A program made the position numbers and the translations under genes. This document shows positions 58,300 through 64,000 of a stretch of DNA of 64,000 nt, one piece after another. A model generated the notes under the pieces. It ran no database searches. It was not told the origin of the DNA and saw only the letters and a list, made by a program, of their open reading frames with translations. The DNA lies in contig NC_068338.1 of the NCBI RefSeq assembly GCF_014633365.1, positions 9,620,616-9,684,615 of the forward strand. The letters run 5' to 3'. How positions within the stretch are numbered: the stretch's first letter is position 1; each line of letters starts with the position of its first letter. Origin of the DNA: Diospyros lotus (Eukaryota > Streptophyta > Magnoliopsida > Ericales > Ebenaceae).

Positions 58300-58860
58300 T
58301 CTTCCATTTCTCTCTCTGAGAGAGATCTCCCTCTCTCCGAGAGGATTTCTTCCTCTTGGCAGCTCCCGAAGAAGGTTGCCATCCCTCTCGACGATGTTTT
58401 TTTTCCTCTCTCGACAAGATAAAGCTCTCTTGGAGAGCTTTTGCTTTCTCTCGGAAAAGGAACAGCTAGCTCCTGAGAGCATCAATGGCGGCAACAGCTC
58501 TCTCAGAGAGAGTTGCGTTCTCTCGGCATGATCAAGCTCTCTTGGATAGCTTCTTATTTTCTCTCGGAGAAGGAGCAGCGAGCTCGCAAAAGCGATTATA
58601 GCGGATCTCTCGGGAAGAGTAGGGTAGCAAGTAGCTTCTAGAAATCCTCTCCAGCCTCTCTCTAGGAAAGGAAGCTCCATCTCTCTCGGCGAGGCAGCTT
58701 CCTACGTGTTTCTCCATAAGCCTCTCGGAGACCTGCTCTCGGAGGGCATGCTTTCCCCCGGAAAGGGAATTCTCTCTCAGCGATCACCAGCTCCTCTCAG
58801 TAGCGGCTGGTTCTTATGGGAAGCCACCTCTCGGAGGTGGCTAGCTTCTCTCAGGAAGTT
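58300..58860. repeat. CTCTCGGAGA-rich inverted-repeat region
   Basis: Many short inverted repeats built from CTCTCGG and CCGAGAG/GAGAG. The clearest is AGCCACCTC TCG GAGGTGGCT at 58822-58842. A unit of about 105 bp seems duplicated (AGCTCTCTTGGAGAGCTT near 58431 and AGCTCTCTTGGATAGCTT near 58536). Confidence 0.65.
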
Positions 58861-59700
58861 TTCTTCCTAAGAGAGAGAGTCTCTCAATTTCTCTATCTCT
58901 CTCTGTCTCATTTCCTCTACGTGTATGTCCATATATATGAATATGTATATAAAGTGCAGAGCCATGTGTATATAGAGATATTGGGATAAATTATATAGAG
59001 TAATAAGGCCTTGTTTGGCCACCCGCCCATATATAATGGATGCATTACATGAGAAACAAGGCCCACTTTTCATATAAATCATATATATAATAAAGGATTC
59101 TCTAGTTGTAAGCTCATGCTCATGTGTTGGGCATTTGTTTAATCTTAAGGTTTATATAATGTCACACGTGGCATGCTTATAGGATGTAAGATGATATGTT
59201 TATGTCTATGGACTAAGACGTGTTCCTTAAGGGGATAGGGGTCAAGTAAGTATCACCCCGAGGCATCTTCCATTAAGCTCGGAGCTGCACCTGAGCAGGT
59301 CCCTTAGGGGCTAAAACCCTACTTCGGCAGCCCGCCGTAAGGCTCACCTTCTCTTGAAGGGCCACGTTGGCTGGCCAGTTCTCCGGGGGGGATTCTTCTT
59401 AAGCTCGTCTGAATGCTACTAACGTGCATGTCTACACATCGGCACCCTATGACAGTACAGTTGTCAACCCTCTTTGACCGGGTAAGGTACGACCATCTTA
59501 TGTTTAATAATAGTGTTGTCAATTACTCTTCTATCCTATCGGTACTGACTTAAGCATCAGAGGGCATACGCAGGTGAGGAATCGCTACGTGCCTTCTAAC
59601 TTGTTCCTGTGGGTGCAGATATGTCCCATGCACATAGGAGGCCACTTCCAAGAGCTCTTGAGGATGCCTTCAAAGGTCCACCTACGATCTCGGTCAGTAC

Positions 59701-62700
59701 TGTAATGACCCGCTCCCACTTACGGGCGCCTCCGATAAATAATCGACCGGATTACTCACCCAACGAACCACAACTAAAGGGTTGGACTATGTTTCAATAG
59801 GAAACGCCCTAGGTGGGAACTAGGTTTCATCCTTCCCTTCGCTCCACTCAGGAATTGGTCCCAACTCAAAGAAGAAAAACTCAGCGGATCGAGACCCGAA
59901 ACCCGAGTGAGCTTCACCTCTCTTTAGCTCGCCTCATAGCAAGCCAGAGGTGACCCAGGCACAAAGCTAGCATAACAACCACTTCGCTGAGTATTGGGGA
60001 TTTATGAGAACATACCTTGTTGATCTTTACTTGGTCCGAACTTGGCTTCAACAACTAAAGCCACATATACTTCACGCAGATGCACAATCAGCTATCACAC
60101 CATTATGATTATAACAATTAGATACCTCTAGTGCTCAATATCTCTTACATTTAATTACATGAATACATATAAAAATACAGGAGAATACACAACAACACAT
60201 CTCAGGCAATAAAGCTAATTGCCACAATAGCCTCCCGGCACCATCCCTGCTTGCATCTGGACTTGCATCATTTACACATGAGGTAAAACCTCATGAGTCA
60301 CAAAGACTCAGTAAGGGTGTAATGCATGTAAATATGAATATAACCATGTTTATGTATGCAAAATGCATGCAAATGAGGCTAGGCCCATCCATCCTCACAA
60401 CCCTCCAAGGTTTGAGGCATCAACCTATCAACTTCCACAACCATAGTCCTCCATATGGCCATAGGTCCACTGAAAGTCAAGCAAGATCGCTGCGAGGCAA
60501 GCAGCGTAGTTCAAAAATTTTGAACCTTACCCCGATCCCAGCTATTGAATCAACGTCGAAATCAAATCATTCACAAAAAAATAAATAAATCTAACCTTTA
60601 GATTATCGAGTCATTCGCGGATTCAAGCCGTCCAAGCGTCTGACCTCTAACTCGTGATACGCGGCACGCGTTTATCGGTAAGGAGAGTGGAATAGGAGTG
60701 CTAGCTCCTTCTCCTTTTTGCGGCTTGTGTATGGACGTAAAAGAACGTCCACGTTTCAAATTGATGCCAAAAAGAAACAGAGAAGAGTGAACGGTAATAC
60801 GTTTTTCAACTCTTGAAAAACGACACAAAAACTCACTACTATTTTGGGCAACCCATAAAGGGATATTTATAGAGAAATACCCCAAGGGTTTCTAAAACCC
60901 TAATGGATTGGGCTAGCCCATTAATTCTAATTTAATTAGAATCTTAAGTGGGCTTATTCTAGTCCAACTAGAAATATAATTAAATGGCGCAAATCCTTTT
61001 ATAGGTTTAAATAAAATATTTTGGCCCAAATCTAATACAAGCCCAAATATAATATTTAATATTTAGCCCAAATCTAATTTGGTCCAAATATAATATTTAA
61101 TATTTGGCCCAAATCCAATTTAGTCCAAATATTAACTTAAGCCCAAATATATTTTATTTCCTATTTTCCACTCCAACAAATAAAAAATTATTAAATTAGA
61201 AACTCTTTCCTAATTTAATCAATTGCTATTTTAGGAAACTCTTTCCATTATGACGACTCATCGTCATATCGACGTCATTACATCTATTTGTTCTTTTTCC
61301 GTGAGAACCTACGATGGCACAACTTCTTGCCGAAGTGTCCCACTTAACCATACGTCCACTCTCCTGGTTTAAGCCAGGGACTGTGCCTATTGCTTATGAC
61401 TCATTAGGCTTCCGAATATGTTGGCAATGTGTCGGTACAAACACATAAGACAAGATTAGCCTCTAGCAAGGCATCATCTCTACCCAATTATTCAGAAGGA
61501 TTCATAATCTGCAAATAACCTTTCATGAGCATGGTTATCGTGTAATTTGATCCTCCCGTCAATGTATCCTATATGATCTCAAGTTGGCAATGTGTTGCTT
61601 GATTATGATCACATAAGTTTTTCTTCGGTCATCCGGATATCTTCACTTAATAGAAAGTGAATCAGTAACTCCTAATTGATCTCTTTCACCATGGCCATGG
61701 ATTTAAAGTGAATATCCACTGAAGGTGCCTTAGATACATCATCCTCTATCAAGGGATAGACGAATCCCATCTTGGCTATGCACCCATTTTCATAAGCCTC
61801 ACGATATACCCAACGATCACCCACGTGCAGCCTTTGTCTAAGCCCATCGAAACGATGTCAAAGCATACCGGTCTTCTTATGAGATGACCGTGACAACCTC
61901 AGGTCCAAGGATTAGTTACACCCATCTCGTATGAGAATTCCATCAACATATAACCAAAATGGATGCTCATGGCGAGTCATGTCCAGTGACACGTTCTCCA
62001 ACATTTGTCACCTATGTACTTGTCTAGACATCCCCATGCCTATGGGTGTGAGACCTCCATTGCTATCACATAGCAAAAACATAGCACATACAAGTCTTAC
62101 CGCAATTGTCAATGTCCATTCTTGACATTGCTACGACTTGGGACGTTTAATGATGTCTAGAAACTGTGATGCATCATCTCACATCTTTATAGATTAATCA
62201 CAGTATACATCATATGGACTTCTATTTAGTTTCATTTGGTTATTACAATAATAATAAGAAACTAATAGAATGACTTCTTGTGAATTTGAACAACTCCTTA
62301 TTCAAATAATAACATGATTACAATTATCAGTGTACAACATTCTCAATCTGATTGGGTCTAGAGCACCTACACTAACATCCATTAGATCTTGCATCACGCA
62401 AGTGTTAACCACTTCATGCAAATGCAACATAAAAACATTATCAAACATATTTACTAACTTGCAGGGCCACCTCCAAATGGGGCCATCCCTTACCTAACTC
62501 GAAGCCTTATCTCTGCCTCGGTGAGAACACCAGCCCGAACTCTGAGCTCTACTAGGGTCATCGCCTCCCAGGTAGAACCTAGATACCAATCACACAAAAA
62601 CCCCACAATACAATAAACATTAAACCAGGGCTTATATTTTACCACACATCGCAAAACTATCCAGCAACAACTTCCAATCAATCCCACCCAAGGGTTCAAT

Positions 62701-64000
62701 CCAACCAACACTACATAGTTCATTATCTCAAATAAGGGAAATTAACTCAAAAATAAATTTAATTAATTACCTTAGCCAATTTGGGGGACAAATTCGAAAA
62801 ATGCCCAATCTAGCGATGCCTCATAGGATGCCACCTTGTGATCAAAACCCCATTTTCGAGCTTCTAGCATGCTCCTCGAGCCCCAAAATACTTTCCAGAC
62901 TTTTCTCCCATTTTTCTAGAATTTTCTAGCATTTTTCTCCATTTTCCCCTTATTTTTCATATTTTCTTTCATTTTCTTTTCTTTTATTTTCTCCCCACCT
63001 TCTTCCTCCCTTCTTCTGCGCGTCCTTCTTCTTCCTCGCGCCATGCCCGCGTGCACACTAGCGGTCGCACGCGCCGCTTGCCTCCTGCCAGCCCTTACTC
63101 AAGACGCCATCAAACGCCTCAGCTCAGCTGCGTAAGGTGGCCTCCACCGCAGCCACCACTGCAACCTCCCGAGCTTCCAGCCATCACCGGCCCAAGCGCA
63201 CAAAGTCGCCGCTATGCGCGCCATTTCTGGTTACTAACTCGGCCGCCTAAACGTCGCGACCACAACCTGCTTCTCGCGCCCCCGCACGCTGCCATCGTAG
63301 GCGCTCATGCTGCTCAAGCTTCGTGTGCCGCTGCCTCCCTTGGCCATGGCCGATTCTGCGGCTTCTTCAGGCCTCTACAGCTGCTGCCGGCCTCCATCTT
63401 CCATCATCGGTCCCTCTCTCTCGATCCCCCATCACTCTCACTCCCTCTAGCACATTTCTCTCCCTCTCGGCCACCAACTCTCACTCTGCTCCCATCTCTC
63501 AACCATTTCAATTTTTCAGAGACAAAGGAAGCTTCCTGGAAGCTTCCCTCGCCCACACTATATACTTATATATATATATATTAATTACATATAAACCCTC
63601 CAAAAATCTCATAATTCCACTTAAGCAATTAATAATTGTACTTGAGGATTTTTATAATAGCACTTGGGCCCTCTCAAGGTTCTAATTAATTACTCTTAAG
63701 CCACTAAGATTCTTAATTTTCTCAAAATTAGTTACCGGCATTTACTTGGAAATACCGATTTCATCCCTGCGCCTACACATGACATTTATTCCATTCAAAA
63801 ATGTCTAAGGGTTGTCTTATTCACCAAACCGGACCACCCCTGGGGTCCTCTTAGCTTCCCGGAGGTCCCCTACGACCATTCGGTATTGGCACCCACTCGG
63901 GCTTATATAGAATTTATTCCAAAAATTATGCCCAATCGGACCGCTTCCAGCGTCATTATCCTCATCTCGAGACGCTCACCAATCTCTTGCCCTCTTCCCT
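59701..64000 (-). mobile_element. Tekay-type LTR (minus orientation), cut by the window end
   Basis: Starts TGTAATGACCCGCTCCCACT and follows the reverse order of the solo LTRs at 11093 and 25139, including the GCCTCGGTGAGAAC…AGGGTCATCGCC block near 62515-62570. By comparison about 150 bp are missing beyond 64000. Minus the nested LTR it is about 2.4 kb within the window. Whether it is solo or the end of an element cannot be seen. Open frames near 63051-63685 are compositional. Confidence 0.8.
60471..62377 (-). mobile_element. Solo LTR, same family as 35539-37481, minus orientation, 1,907 bp
   Basis: In plus coordinates TGAAAGTCAAGCAAGATC…CCTACACTAACA, flanked by TCCAC (60466-60470) and TCCAT (62378-62382), one mismatch. 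Its reverse complement parallels 35539-37481 throughout (TGTTAGTRTAGGTGCTCTAG start). It lies within the LTR starting at 59701. Confidence 0.88.

Larger units (their letters stand above)
58017..59700 (+). mobile_element. LTR-like, hairpin-rich region of uncertain ends
   Basis: Non-coding. It has a TATA box at 58240-58246, a CTCTCGG/CCGAGAG-rich stretch (58300-58860), further TATATA runs near 58930-59005 and GACTTAAGCATCAGAGGG at 59547-59564. The last matches the GACTT-RGCATCGGRGGG block of the hairpin-array LTRs, here on the plus strand. It may be an LTR whose end is hidden at 59700 by the next insertion. Ends and duplication were not found. Confidence 0.4.

Noticed and set aside
63051..63685. 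177-aa and 120-aa proline/serine-rich frames near the right edge
   Set aside because: They overlap each other in different frames within the transcribed, GC-rich part of a Tekay-type LTR. Homologous parts of other LTR copies do not keep the frames.

Overview
This window looks like repeat-filled intergenic DNA from a flowering plant. Every coding stretch I can recognise belongs to a plant LTR retrotransposon, mainly Ty3/gypsy lineages of Tat and Tekay/Del type. One end resembles a plant CACTA transposon. I see no host gene, no tRNA or rRNA gene, no CRISPR array and no prokaryotic signal. The species cannot be told from this sequence.

Layout. 1-296 holds nothing recognisable. 297-1698 is a non-coding CACTA-like element cut off on its right. 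1699-9386 is a pile of Tekay-type LTRs (the family starting TGTAAYRCC and ending GTTACA) plus a small plus-strand Tat remnant. 9387-28410 is a large minus-strand Tat element with both LTRs, primer-binding site, polypurine tract, gag, protease, RT, two RNase H domains and integrase. It is opened by two solo LTRs (11093-13700, 25139-27735) and a 2.1-kb insertion (20888-22982). It also carries, on the opposite strand between integrase and 3' LTR, an intron-containing ORF with its own TATA box and a second short TATA/hairpin/AATAAA unit. 28493-29760 is the 3' end of another minus-strand element whose LTR has a hairpin array. 29762-31016 is the end of a Tekay-type LTR and 31017-32269 is unclassified. 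32270-37954 is a broken plus-strand gypsy gag-PR-RT opened by a solo LTR that itself contains another solo LTR. 37955-43841 holds two solo LTRs in head-to-head inverted orientation. 43842 to about 55440 is a minus-strand Tekay/Del chromovirus (3' LTR, chromodomain-like C terminus, integrase, RNase H, RT, protease, gag) opened by two solo LTRs, one of which contains a third. 55450-58016 is a protease fragment of another gypsy element split by a solo LTR. 58017-59700 is an LTR-like, hairpin-rich region. 59701-64000 is one more Tekay-type LTR running off the window, itself containing a solo LTR.

Most solo LTRs were bounded from the sequence: TG...CA-type ends plus 5-bp target duplications that are perfect (GCGGG, TCACA, CAACG, ACGCT, GTAGG) or differ at one base. 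Removing them usually restores the interrupted reading frame or LTR, which gives a nesting order. Nothing appears able to move by itself: each polyprotein has stops, frameshifts or insertions, several of them C-to-T changes. The most interesting items are the antisense gene and fold-back unit of the Tat element, an array of paired ATTCGAAT palindromes spaced two helical turns apart, LTR hairpin arrays, a 44-bp integrase fragment inside a solo LTR, and the inverted LTR pair. All calls are by eye; no database search was run.
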